Shown: positions 46,636 to 58,619 of the stretch, one piece after another
Numbering within the stretch: the stretch's first letter is position 1
Layout of the letters: each line of letters opens with the position of its first letter
Source: Pezicula radicicola
Taxonomy: Eukaryota > Ascomycota > Leotiomycetes > Helotiales > Dermateaceae
NCBI GenBank assembly: GCA_003008705.1
Contig: PDUO01000027.1
Location: 714,790-778,789, forward strand
Direction of reading: 5' to 3'
DNA: 64,000 nt
Notes under the pieces: generated by a model
Databases searched by the model: none
What the model saw: only the letters and a program-made list of their open reading frames with translations
What the model was told of the DNA's origin: nothing
Position numbers and translations under genes: made by a program

Positions 46636-47100
46636 ATGAAACGAAACCCCTCAGAAAATAGAGGTCCAAGCCTTAAGTTTCCGCGGTATTTCGTTCAGTG
46701 TCGATCAAGATATAAGCAGATTGCATCTACCCAAATTGAAATTCGATGTATTCTAAGACGGGGATCCTGTCTATATTGGGCACGAAATCGTCGAAGGCCA
46801 GCGGCCAGATTTGGCTTGATTCGATGCTGAACCCTATCTATATAGATGGTTTCCGTTGGGGCGGGCTTCTCTACCCCAAACGTAAGAGAAAGCGACGTAT
46901 TTCCCGGCCGTGTCAATTGGAACTATTCGGAGCGAGCATTCCAGCTCGGCTGATATCTGGGAAGCAGGATTCAGATCATAAATTCGAATCTCGCACTTTG
47001 CTCTGTTAAGAGGTTGGTAAATCGTGGGTTGGCTTAGAGCAGGCTTTAACGGATCGTGTGAAGTTGAGACGCGTTTCCGCCATTTTTGGTAGGCGAGCAT
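46636..47100 (-). pseudogene. HET-family N-terminal relic
   Basis: On the minus strand from 47100: an ATG, then YQPLNRAKCEIRIYDLNP and VAFSYVWG, the diagnostic start of HET proteins. The frame breaks near 46840; in another frame IYIDRVQHRIKPNLAAGLRR and then WVDAICLYLDRH complete the first third of a HET domain, where the usual Asp-Gln after WVDAICI is replaced. Nothing of the rest of the gene follows. The downstream part (46650-46737) is repeated at 47745-47836. Confidence 0.65.
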
Positions 47101-47744
47101 TTGAATTCGAGATGCGTTCAGCCATGTTGATTCTTATCCTTCGAGAAGAAAGAAGCTAGGCGATGAATCCGGGGTTTCCTATCAATATTTCATTTGGCAG
47201 CTGGCAGCTGGCAGCAGCGCTTCAAACTATGGCTGGAGGATGGGGCTCGACAGGCTGCCTTCCTCCCCTTGGATGAATTCACCGCCCAGCCGCTTAGAGT
47301 GCAATTTTATCACAACAACACAATTTAAAAAGAGTAAGCTATATTTGGAATTAGCGACCAAAGTTTTAGTTGTCTGTGAAGTTTTGAGAATTTTCTGAGA
47401 ACTCTCCAAGAATCGCAAATTTCTTGGTGTTCTCTAGGCGGGAAGCGAGAACGGATGCTGTCACGATATCTTAACTGGTTTAAAGAAGTGGCTGTGTTCT
47501 AGGCAATAGGCGTGAGAAAAAAATTATATAGACAATATGGAAACTATAAGCGATTCTTGGGGGTGCTCGAAAAGGATCCCCTGAGCATGATAAGCTGACT
47601 CATTGGCGTGCTCAGGACTCAGGCCTCATCGATCGTATTAGTAGTGGGTACAGCTTGAGTCTGTTTGCGTGTTTTCAAGTGTTCCTGTGGGTGGTTGAGT
47701 ACGGGTGTGTGGGCATTTGGCTAGCGAACTCACGCAAAACTTAA
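47101..47744. other. Intergenic with short tandem repeat
   Basis: A short (GGCAGCT)n tandem lies at about 47196-47218. No gene recognised. Confidence 0.4.
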
Positions 47745-47836
47745 CCCCTTAGAAAACAGAGGTCCAAACCTCAAGTTTCTGTGGTACTCCGTTCGGTATC
47801 GATCGAAATATATGCAAACTCAGCTGCCCATATATG
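47745..47836. repeat. Diverged direct repeat of a HET relic segment
   Basis: About 90 bp resembling 46650-46737 in the same orientation (both contain GAGGTCCAA followed by TAAGTTTC/CAAGTTTC and TTCGTTC/CCGTTCGG). They are two copies of one HET-gene segment, so this locus once held at least two related genes. Confidence 0.6.
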
Positions 47837-47934
47837 GAGGGTAATAGTCACCAGCAGATCAAATAACTTTCTCATTTTAAGGTGTTTTCTATCAATAATG
47901 CGGCATTCAGCTCATTTCATAAATCAGACCCTCC

Positions 47935-49687
47935 TTACAATTTCACATCCCTCCTCTCCACCCTCAGCCACATGTCCTTCTGCAGAAATACCCCATAACA
48001 GATTGAATTGAACGGGTTCATAGGGTTACATTGCGAAAAGGTAAAGTTCCTCAATAACTACAATAGCAGTCTCAGAGTTAGCGGCTTGCAGTGTCTCGAG
48101 ATTATTAGTACATTAATGGGTGGGTCTACTTACTTCAACCAAGACTTTATTCAGTTCCATGTGTGCGACATTTTTACCTAAGCACTGCCATTTACCGTAA
48201 CTAAAGACCAGGTCTGCTGTTGCAGCCATTTCTCTCGCTCTTTCGGGGGTTGCTTCAAGCCATCTATTATTCATTATGATATTAATAACAGTTTGGTCAT
48301 ACTGTATGAAGTAGTTTATAAGAGATCATGTTGAGTAGGGCAAGCGAGTTACTCAAGTCACTTATGTCCCTCTCTTATAAACCAATTCGTACGATATATT
48401 GTGAAGTATACAGGAAGGAATGACATACCTCTCAGGTCGAAATACATCTGCATCCTCACCCCAAAACTGTCTGTTTCTCTGCGTTCCCCACATAGAAACC
48501 CCAATCTCAGTCCCTCCCGGGATAAAGTAGCCATCCAAAGTATCGCCACCTTTAGGGACAACCTTTGAGCCATGACCAGCAACGGGTGGGTGGATATGTA
48601 ATCCCTCTTTGATAACCGCTTGCAAATACGGCAACTTCTTCGCTTCATTGTCGCTAATAACACGGTCTGAGGCCAGAGAAGCATCCCTGATTTCTTCTAG
48701 TAATCGAGCTAGTATTGACGGATTACTGATGATGTGGAAGAACGTCATACGAATAGCAGTCGCCGTTGTATCCGAGCCTGCAATTATCTGGAGTATTGTC
48801 TCGGACTTGCATTCCTTCAGCGTCATTCCGTTACGCACAAAGGAACCAAGCATATCCCGCTGCGGTTTTGCATCCGGCAAGAAACGCGAAGTAGACACTG
48901 AGTGCGCGACGGCCATGATTCGACCGAAGCCGTTGGTATCCTTTGGGGAAGGGAGCAAAGGGCGAAATATACGGCCTTTGAGAAGGTTCATTAACCAGGG
49001 AAAGTTTGTTGTGAAGACGACGAATGGCCCTTGTTTTTCAATGGCGGATATGTAGCCGTGTACGTCGGTATCGGTGGCGAGGTTTCCAAAAGGCTTTCCA
49101 AATGCGATGTCCGCTATTGCGTCTAGGGTGAAGAGGGAGACTTCTTGGGCAAAGTCTATAGGTTTGTACTCTGAGGCAGAAGAGATATAGTTGTTGCCAA
49201 TTAGGTTGATGAGTGCGGACACGTTCGAATCAATTGTCCACTCAATATTCTCGTTCTCCTTTCCGGAGTAGCCTGGAGCCATGTTCGCTCTCAAAACTCG
49301 ATGTAGCTCGTCGTCTTGTTGCGAGATGATATTATCGGATGACGGATCAAAGCGGAAGGCGTTGTAAAAGGTAGATCGCTTGTAGGGTGTGCGAACAGCG
49401 TTGCTTTTCCGGACCACTTCAGGGTCGCTAGTCAAGAGAATATTTGGAGCTATTCGTACAAGAGTTCCGTATTTTAGGGATACATCGCAAAGTTGTTGGT
49501 GCATATGAGTAGAGCCGGCAGCGTTGATAAGCCATAGTTTAGAGAATTTGGCCAGGAACGGTCCCGGGATTGCGCGCAGACGATACCATGTATACACAGT
49601 TGAAAGGGTGTATAGGACGAGGGAAATTAACAGGATCCACGGCCAGTATTCTGAGAGCGTGTGTATCTTGATAGATGCTGAGTGCAT
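47935..49687 (-). CDS. Cytochrome P450, pisatin-demethylase/benzoate-hydroxylase-like, with altered ExxR
   Basis: ER-anchored monooxygenase; substrate unknown. Exons 49687-48429, 48263-48134 and 48057-47935 (introns 165 and 76 nt) give 503 residues. The N-terminal anchor is WPWILLISLVLYTLSTVYTW and IPGPF follows. The I-helix AGSDTTATAI, FRPER, the heme loop FSYGKWQCLGK (Cys447), and the C-terminal NPMNPF...FLQKDMWLRV are intact. The K-helix reads KEGLHIHPP: the normally invariant Arg of ExxR is His364 (codon 48598-48596), a single G-to-A change from CGT. As that Arg supports heme binding and folding, activity is doubtful. Intron 1 is enlarged by a 93-bp MITE. No stops, so an intact or newly dead gene. 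Confidence 0.88.
48302..48394. mobile_element. 93-bp MITE inside P450 intron 1
   Basis: TA-flanked (48300-48301 and 48395-48396). Left end CTGTATGAAGTAGTTTATAA; complement of right end TCGTACGAATTGGTTTATAA. The centre is an inverted ACTCAAGT/ACTTGAGT-type module. It sits within 48428-48264 and leaves the splice sites intact. Confidence 0.82.
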
Positions 49688-52211
49688 ACTAACCTTGAGG
49701 AACCAAATTGATCTAGATAATTGATCTAAGTAGCCTACTTGGTCTGAGTAGCTCGCTTGGTTTGAGTGACCCGGTTGACTTGGGTTACTCAGGTTAGCTG
49801 GTCAACCCGTTTCCCCCCAAAACGCAAGTCCTAAATCGAAAATCAACAAGCAATGCAAGATATGTTTCTGCGAAGACTAGGTTTCAAGCTGTCTCCTTCC
49901 CTGAGATTTAATGCGTATTCGAGTAGTCGGAATCTGGTTACTGCCAGCAACATCAAGTGAAACGTAGATGCACTACAAAACTCGAGAAGAGTGAATTGAA
50001 ATAGAAGAGAGAAGGAAATTCTCAGAGAAGTCTTCTCTCAGATTTTATATCTCCTCCTCGTGCAGCCCTCTGCCATTCATGCCAAGAAAAAATATAAAAA
50101 GCTATCCCCAATCAGGTTGCCGACAAATTGCAGTTGCGGCGACGCCTTTTGGGATTGATCAACGGCGACACGGCGTGTTCGGTCAACCTCCTTCGAATTC
50201 TCACAGGCCAAATTCGCCAACAAAGCTGAAGTCTTCGTCCTACTTTCCCTCTCAACCACAGGACGAACCGAAGCAAAAAGGACCTTCTTCGCAGCTACTT
50301 ACTCAATCAAGATTAGTCGATAAGGCGGACTCACACCGGAATTTGAAACTCTCAAACGCCACGACAGAACACCATGCTGTAATATGGGAGAAAACTCGCG
50401 TATCGCCTAGCCAGCCACTGGCCTCTATGCAAATCTATAACACAGCCTCATCGGTCACAGAAAAATGATCCCACCTTGTGAGATTATTGTTTGAAGGGCC
50501 CATAAAAGAATAAGGTGCGCATTAGCAACGGGCGTTGCAACAACTGAGAAGATGAATGCATCGTGCGCTGAATGGCTCCCTAGCACATACAACGTTGGCA
50601 CTGGCACTGGGCAGTATATGCGAACAAGCGCTTCATCATCATCATAATCATTGACAAAGACACAACGCTCGAATGGGAAGACCGGGGACGGTGAGTTGCT
50701 CTTTGTGTTGTTTGGCCGACTGAGGAGGGACTCGTGTGAAGATTAGTACCTTCGCATCCTCATACCTTTTGCGGTATAAGGGCTCGTACTGTTTCTGGTG
50801 ATGGGTATTTGTGTGAGAATGAGTAATAATATGAAGTCATCCTACATACTTTGTACTCGAGTGAGATTTTGGTTGGGGAGTCGCTTAGTAAGCATCAAAG
50901 AAGAACGAACTGGTAGCGCGCCGAAAGTAATTCGAATTCAACGAGATAGTAGTGTACAGAGAATCCAAAGCTACCTACAGTATGATGTGCGACTTTGGCC
51001 ACAGCAAATATGGTGACCTTGCAGATTCGGATCAGGTAGGATACAACATAGCCCAATTTGCCATTACGGCACCACGCTGGTGACGGAGTTCGAAAGAATG
51101 GAATTTGCTAGGTTAAGGTATGTATGTACCTTTCGTATTTGTGCGATTGCGATTCTACGGGTCCATAGGCACGTGTATTCTCTCTTGGTATCCGGTGCCT
51201 TTCCTGTCATCAACTCTCTCGTATTCTGTCGCACCTAGTTTCTTACTACGGGCATATTTTATGGAGAGCATCGTGCACCCGACTCTTCGTGGGAATTCCC
51301 AAGATTTCCAATCCCTTAGCGATGAGTCGCCCAACACCAAGAAAACAAGCTATAACTGGCCATCTTGGCTGGCAAGCGCCTCACCTTATTTCCACTTCCC
51401 ACTCTTTTCCAAAAATCAATATTACCATCCCATTTCCATCTGATCCACCAAATTCCCGTCTTTTCGTAATCTGCACTTGTCCAACGGGGCCTCCTTCAGG
51501 GCACGTTCCCAGAGAGCTCACCTGAGTGGCAGTTCGAGTCAAGCGATCGGTACGATCGAGCAGGGTTCTCCCCACCTTCCACCTTAAGAAGGTTCTTTGT
51601 GGGCTTCGCGAACTTCCACCAGCCTCCTCTACAGCGGATCATCAGGCACAAGAAGAATAAGCTGCCTCTTAATGGCTGGATAATCGGCACATCGCTGCAA
51701 TTTTGAGCCGGCATCTTGTGCAAGCCGATTCTTTTTTGCATGCAACGTTAGCTATACGCCCCCGATTGGCCAGTAACATTGCATTGAAGTGACCATGTGC
51801 AGCTCACCCCTCGCAAAGTAGTTCACGTCCCCGAAAACTACAAAGGACCCGGAGAGCTAGATTTTGCTAGCCACGCTCTTCCCCACTGCTCAGGTACTAG
51901 TGTACTATACGACTCCAAGGTACAGGCAAGAGACCTGAAAGTCTGTCTCTCGGGTATGTACCAGTATTTTAGTTCTACTTCACAGAGATCTGGAATTAAT
52001 TTTCAGGCATGTTTGCATCTCTCTCCTAGTCAATTCCCATGTCCGCTCTGCATCTTGGCCTATCACAAATTGCACGTGCGATGGGTTCTCCCACCCTTCG
52101 GAAGAGACCGCCGCGTTGGTAAATTGTATATAATTAGAGGTGTATAGCTTTGCAAATGTTCTTTCTGGTGTCAGCCCGTTCAAAGTCATCATCTTTTGTC
52201 AAATATTTAAG
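49688..52211. other. Divergent intergenic region, no gene seen
   Basis: Between the P450 (minus) and the phosphoesterase (plus). 49705-49800, directly upstream of the P450 start, is an array of TTGGTCTGAGTAGCTCGCT-type words, a decayed MITE module lying in the promoter. 50079-50468 is a 129-codon ORF with no recognisable domain. The promoter of the downstream gene, with a TATATAA at about 52126, ends the region. Confidence 0.5.
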
Positions 52212-53671
52212 ATGGTTGGTCTGAAGCTTGCATCTGTCTTGGCTACTGCCGGACTTGCCTTGGCTATTCCCAGTAACATCCAGAGCCATAGCAGCAGCAC
52301 CAGCAGCACGAGCTGGAAGAGCAAGATCAAGAATGTAGTGGTTCTTGTCGAGGAAAACAGATCTTTCGATACCTTTGCTGGTGGTCTTGAGTACAACTCG
52401 GCTATCAATGGATTGATTCACCACAACTACTGTAACTCGATGTGAGCAAATCTGCTGAGAAAAACAAAAAGTCGAACTAATAGAATCTAGGAACGCTTCT
52501 GACCCTACTCAGATGGACGATGTTTGTGCCGGACCCCGTGCCAATGATGTTGCACCAGATGACCCAAACCACAGTATCAGTGGTGGTAACATGCAACGTA
52601 TGTACAAGTACAAGAAATCCAAGAAAACGACACCTCGCTTACACAACTCTAGTGTTTACCACATGGCACCCTGATGAAGCCGCAGTCAAAACTGGCCAAG
52701 TTACAGAGAACATGAGAGGTTTCGTCACAGAACAATCCGTTGTTTACGACACTCTCAACAAGACTCGTGCCGCTGAAGCAATCAACTACTACACTCCAGA
52801 CCAGGTCCGAGTATTCAATGCCATGGCCGAGAACTACGTCCTTTTCGACCGCTGGTTCGCCGCCGTCCCAGGCCCAACTAACCCCAATCGCGCCTACATC
52901 ACATCAGGAACTTCCTACGGCCACGGCAAGAACGATGACGCTTTCAACGTTTACGGTCTCCCCCAACGTTCCATCTTCCAGCAGCTGACTGAATACAACA
53001 TCACCTGGACAAATTACCAAAACTCCACCACAGGCCCAGGACTAGGCTTCAACCCAGACGCAGCATTCTACAGCTGGACACTCGAATCCGGTGCAGCAAA
53101 CACCAGTATCCTTCCCCTCGATCAATTCTACAAAGATGCAGCAGCCGGTACCCTCCCTCAATTCACATACATAAACCCAGAATGCTGTTCTTACCAATCC
53201 TTCCACCCACCTTCCCCAATCACTCTCGGTGAAAATTTCATCAAAGGAATCTACGAAGCACTTCGCGGCTCTCCACAATGGGAAGAAACACTCTTTATTC
53301 TAACATTTGACGAGCACGGAGGTTTCGGCGATCACGTTCCCCCACCAGTTAATGTCCCAGCCGGAGATGACCTCCTCTACACAGAAACAGCACCAGATGG
53401 ACAAAACATAACCTTCGATTTCACACGTCTTGGAATTCGTGTCCCTACTGTCATCATGTCTCCCTGGGTCGGTCAGGGTATTGTTGAGAGTCAGGGGATT
53501 AATAATGGTGGCGAGTACACTCATACATCTATTCTAGGCTTCTTACAAGAACTTTGGGACTTGGATACTTTGACTCCGAGGGTCGCTTACTCGAGTACTT
53601 TCGAACACTTGATTTTGGATGAGATGAGAACGGATACTTTGGCGACGCTACCTGATCCTTATCCTTATTAG
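52212..53671 (+). CDS. Secreted phosphoesterase / phospholipase C-type acid phosphatase
   Basis: Metal-dependent phosphomonoesterase/phosphodiesterase of the alkaline-phosphatase superfamily (bacterial nonspecific PLC-like family), acting outside the cell. Exons 52212-52441, 52491-52597 and 52653-53671 (introns 49 and 55 nt) encode 451 residues. A hydrophobic signal peptide of about 18 residues ends near LALAIPS. Signatures: VEENRSFDTFAGG (residues 47-58, Glu/Asn metal and nucleophile region), PNRAYITSGTSYGHG, TFDEHGGFGDHVPPP with metal ligands Asp-Glu-His, and GEYTHTSILGFLQELW. The C-terminus is intact. Several NxS/T sites suit a secreted glycoprotein. A plausible role is phosphate scavenging or lipid breakdown on host or dead tissue; the sequence alone does not decide. 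Confidence 0.93.
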
Positions 53672-55501
53672 ATGTTTTGGATTTGGGTTATGCTTTATTT
53701 GGGCTTTATGAGATTTATGAAAAGGAGGGGATAAATAGGAGGTTTAAATTTTCTGGGTATATAATTTTCAATGATAATACGAAGTAGATGAAAAACGAAT
53801 GAATACTGATCGGGTGCAAATAAATAAATAATTATCTTGTAAAAATCGACTAAGCTGTCGAAATTAAGTGGGGTACTAAAGTCAAGAATTAAATTCCGTA
53901 TGATAGTAATTCAGTTATGTCGGGAGAGTTCTTATCCTTCCATGCTACTGGCTTGCATTTTACTCACTTACCTACTAAATATGCTCTACTCTGTAGATTC
54001 TAGTATAACTCCTAGAACTAACGTAACCTTGACGCTAGTAGCGAGGTTGTAATGTTATAGATAGAAGATAGGTTATAATTATATAGCTTCTTATATATAC
54101 TAGTATTAAGTTACTTTTTAACTTAGTAATAAGACGGTATAAGGTAAAGGTATTCTCTATACAGTAAGTTTTATATTAAAAAGAGCCTAATTATAAATTC
54201 ATATACAAATCGAACTACCTAGTTATTTTTAAGATGCTATAGCATAGACTTCTCATATGCCTATGCGGGGATGTGTTGAATTGTAGGTACACTTATGAAT
54301 CCTGCAATTATGTGGCCCTTTTTGGCTTAATTGACTGGGTTTGCGCAAGTAAATTTGATTTAATTCGATTCGAAAAAGACTTAAGATGACGATTGATTTA
54401 ATGGATATACGTGACGTTGCTTGAAGATTCGAGGCTTTTGTTGATTGAATTGATGTGAGGTGGTGAATGACACGCTGGGACGAGCTACACTTTTGACTTG
54501 ATTGATATGAGTGATATGCCGCAAAGAGCAGTACTTTGACTGACTTGATGTGACTTGAATGAGTGACTTGATTGTCTATGGTTCTGCGCAGGACTTATCG
54601 TTAGTGCATACAAGTGCAATGAATTTACTCTTGGTCCAAAGACTCTAGTGACTTCGAAAAGCGACTGTTTCTCTCGACTTCGGGGTCTCTCTGCTCCCAA
54701 TTAATATTCGAGACTTTGACATAGGTAGCTTTGTTAACTCTGATGGAACTATTGACCCGCCAACAAAGTGGTTTGTACAATAGCTAGTTATCGTATTAAA
54801 AAAAAGGGTCAGAATCTTTACCTTATTGCGATTTAGTTTGAAGAGCTCTCGGACTTGCAATATGTTGAAAGGTTAATTCAAGATAGGATAGCTATTACTA
54901 GGAGAGAACGTAGAAGTCATTCTAGAACATACTTTACTATTTAGCACTATTAAAGCAAAGGAATCTAGATTTGGAAGGTAGTAATATTCATCATTAGTGT
55001 AAGAGAGTTGTGAGCCAAACCTAGTCACGTTTCGTAGTATATCCTCAATTTAGCCATAATTGCTTCTTTTCTTTCGGTCATTTGATTCGGCCTAATTAAC
55101 AACTGTATTTCAGCTTGTAACGCTGGCACTCTAAGGCGCATCTAGAATGTCGTATTGTGTATGGCTTTCAGGCTCCAATGGTTTTTAGGCTCCAATTGAT
55201 GCTCAGCTCTTGTCCGCGCTCCATTTCAGATAAATCAGATAACCTAGGCCACTTTCACTGTAAGCGAGGGTTGACAACCGTGTGGGACAAAGGTAATGCA
55301 TTTTGTATACAGTAAGACTTGTCGACTATTATTCCTAGAACACTCTTTACTGCTTAATAGGTAAGGCTAGAAATATCATTTACTGAATAAAGCCATAGGC
55401 GATACAATAGTACCTTAATCCTTGTTATGAATTTCCATGCGAATAGGTACCTCGCTAAACAAAACATTTATCGCATTGTGCGTCGACTGCTATTCTTTCC
55501 A
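53672..55501. other. Intergenic, AT-rich with repeat remains
   Basis: Starts with the phosphoesterase 3' region. 53880-54260 is AT-rich and RIP-like; 54480-54580 contains loose TGACTTGATTG-type repeats. No gene seen. Confidence 0.45.
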
Positions 55502-55949
55502 GCAACGTTGACAATAGTCCGGCTTCTCGTAATTTTACTAGAAGAGCCACTTTCAAAAGTAGACCGAGAGCCACTTTTGACCTAGAAGAGAGAGTCAGCA
55601 GTCACGTGGTAAGACTCTCGGGTGTGTACTTAGATCCTAATAATCAATTCACGTCTGTCCTACGGGGCCACAGATTGCCCGTGTTGCTAGTTCTGTGTAT
55701 GCGTGAATGTATAAAGCGTAGTCTTTTACAGGAGAATTTCTCCAGCCAATTAAGTAGACTGAGAAGCTGAAGAGCCAGTTTCTAGAAGAGCCTTACAGTT
55801 TCGGCTAAAAAGGTGGCTTTTCTGGACGGGAAGCCTCTTAAATAGTGAACCGAAAAGCCCAAAACGGCAGTCCAGTCCACTTAATTAGTAGCTCGGGGAG
55901 CCGGCTTCTCTACCGTATCTGGCTTCTGATAAACTATCGTCAACGTTGC
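55502..55949. mobile_element. 448-bp non-autonomous TIR element (hAT-like organisation)
   Basis: The left end GCAACGTTGACAATAGT and the complement of the right end GCAACGTTGACGATAGT match at 16 of 17 bases. Inside, short words AGAGCC/GGCTTCT recur many times on both strands (about 55522, 55543, 55563, 55768, 55811, 55898 and 55920), as subterminal transposase-binding repeats do. No ORF. Clear target-site duplication not found, so the class is a guess. Confidence 0.6.
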
Positions 55950-56496
55950 AAGTTTTCATTGATTCGGACATCCCAAGAACTCTATCACCATAAATTTTTT
56001 GTATTTTGCTATACACATCCTATTGGTTTCTGCACTTGGCAGTTGACTCACGAAAGAATACATTGAAGGCTATGTTTCTCTCTAAAAGTTTGTGGCGGAC
56101 TCTAAACTTCAATCAGTAGGATCTATTTCCGGCTTTCTGAACATCCTCGTTAATATCTACTAAAATGGCATAATGGAGTGACGAGAGTAGAGGAAGGGGT
56201 ATTAGCCATACTACAGGAATTCGAAAGCCTAGCGATGGGATTATTGGTGCTGTACTGACGAACTATGGGTGGCTTAATTCATGAGTCCGTCCTCGGATTT
56301 AAGAGAAGTAACTTTTAGGTAGCTCACTTAGTAATTCACGCTTTGGCAAGAAATTAAGCGATCCATTGACTTGTTGGCACAGTGCTCAGGCGGCTCAGTA
56401 TATAAGAGAACTCTATCTGACAATACAGTAACGCTCTAGGATCAAACTAACTTATGTTTCTAAAAGTGTCCTAAACACTAGCGTAAAGAAATCTCG
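55950..56496. other. Short intergenic region
   Basis: Unremarkable sequence between the TIR element and the stop codon of the FSH gene; no gene or repeat recognised. Confidence 0.35.
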
Positions 56497-57361
56497 TTAT
56501 GTCCATGAAGTCCTCCACCCAGCCATTTCACGTACCGCCTGACCCAACTCTTTCAGTGTCTGCGCGTCTCTTGGAATAGTATGTCCTTTCCCATGGTCGA
56601 AAAGCATAGCTACATCAGGATTACACATGTTGTACAATCCCATAGCACCATGTAGATAGGGATCATCAACACCAATACAATGCAAAGTAGGAATATCAAT
56701 GACATCCTCGCACGTATCCGCTAAAAGCATTTGACTCGATCGTGAATCCAAAGGAGGCCAACCAGCAAAGAAAATAGCTCTCTTGATTTGTCTTGGCCTC
56801 CCCTCCTCCTCAAGTCTACGCAGTTCATCCATAATCAAGGTACCCGCAACAACCGTTCCTTCAGAATATGCGCAGATACCATCGAAAGGTCCGTATTTGT
56901 CCATTGTTGCGTAAATGGTGTCAAGGGCATGCTGGACATTCTTGCGAATATCGTCTTGTCCTTCGGGCATCAGCTCGCGTAACACATCTTCTGCATTCTC
57001 GCCTTCTGGAAAGTCGCGAATACGTTCGAGAATATCATTTTGTTCGATCCCATCGTACTCGATAAAGCGGTAATGTGGCGGAGGTCCAAAGTAATTATCG
57101 AAACTGGATGGTGGTGTACATTCAACTGTTCCTTGTGTGAAGAAGAAGCTTGTAGTGCCATCGGAGGTCATTTCTTTGCAGAACGGCGCTGTGATATGAA
57201 GTCAGAAGTTAAACCTTCGCGAATAGTTAGTGATTTGTATACCAAGTTGAACTTCAAAATTCTGTATTGCATAAGTTAGTATTATTTGACCTCGTCCCGG
57301 AAGTTGTAGGTAGACGTACCTTGGCGCTGCCATAGGCACCTGGGAGGCACAGGAACCTCAT
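56497..57361 (-). CDS. FSH-family serine hydrolase
   Basis: Alpha/beta hydrolase of the FSH1/OVCA2 family, cytosolic, thioesterase- or esterase-like; many fungal members lie beside secondary-metabolite genes, but none is adjacent here. Exons 57361-57320, 57261-57243 (a 19-nt microexon) and 57188-56497 give 250 residues. MRFLCLPGAYGSAK is the oxyanion-strand start; FEVQLAPF follows. The nucleophile is Ser129 in AYSEG; the acid is Asp in GVDDPYL and the catalytic His in GHTIP. Microexon phase and intron ends (GTACGT..CAG, GTATAC..CAG) work only in this order. The start codon is the only ATG in frame with the oxyanion strand. No lesion. Confidence 0.88.
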
Positions 57362-58619
57362 ACTGCTGCTACAAGGAGGGAAAGCTGTTACTAATTAGCT
57401 GCGAAACCGGTGACTATTTTATATCTTCTACTCTAGATCGGCTACATCATGATGAGAATACTACTTATTGACATCACAACTTAGATCTGTTACTTACCGA
57501 CTGGTTGGAATACGGAGTACGATCTGCAGAATTTCACTTGGGGTCAATGGACAATGAACAAAAGGATGCAGCTGAATCTCTTTTCAGTCGATTAGATATA
57601 TGATATATCTACTTCAAGAGGTGCACTTCAAGTACTGATACACGAAGGATGCAGAAACGAAGTCCTACTCCAATAGTAGCACTTCGTAGTACCCCTTCGG
57701 GGACTCCACAGGTATGCAAGAAGGGGGAGCATCAACTGATAACCGTATGTATTTCCTATTTGAAAAAATGTGACGCGTCCTAGCTTACTACATTCAAAAT
57801 TGTAATGTAACTACAAAAGTTTACTAGTAAAGCTTATAGTTTAGACCCCCGCCTCATCCCTGGTCGAAAACATTCGTTAATTTGCCGACCGTCTTCATAC
57901 CAGAGGATCTACAAATTGGGATCTGATTCTGCAATCTTCTATTCATGTTATCTCGAAAGTCTCCTTACCTATTGCGTAGTTCAAGCACGTATAATTGTGC
58001 CGTTATAGTTATAGAACTAAACCTATAGATTTTAAATGCTGATGGAGAGATACAGATACTTTAGAGTTTATAATAAAGTTAAAGAGGAATATCCTATACA
58101 CAAACGTATTACCTATAATCAAAACATTCTAAATTTCTAGATGCTCACCGAGTTACATATAATAACGTTTCTACTACTTACGCAGCATTGCTAGATCTAC
58201 CAAGCTAGTAAATACCTGTTCGCGGCTTTTTCCGGGGGGTAGGCGAGGGGTGTTTTGTTGAACCCACTGAGATAAGCTAGGGTGGTATTACATGAGTTAC
58301 CACCCACGCTGTTAGCATCACAGCAGGTACGAATTGCGAGTGCCACCGTACTGGGACCGAGTTGAATTTTGGGAAATCTCCGTCACCTGCCAAACCGAAA
58401 GTAGCAGTGATCAGTAGGATGAAGTCCTTAAATGGGGGGTTTAGCGATGTTACTCATGGCTTTGGTGCTATTTGATTGGTTCTTACAACTTCTTACAAGT
58501 AATTTCAGATAATCCCCGCATTTGTTGATCACCTCAACCCTTGCCGTCTGTGTTCGTCTTCAAGTGCTCGTGCCTATCACGAATTTTCGGCTGTCCCCCC
58601 ACCTTTTGAAAATTAGTTA
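57362..58619. other. Intergenic region before the repeat block
   Basis: No gene or repeat family recognised. It includes the FSH promoter and becomes more AT-rich towards 58600, where a C-run (58598) marks the edge of the repeat block. Confidence 0.4.

Noticed and set aside
50079..50468. 129-codon ORF upstream of the phosphoesterase
   Set aside because: Pro/Ser/Gln-rich, no domain or splice support, and lies where a promoter is expected; could equally be chance.
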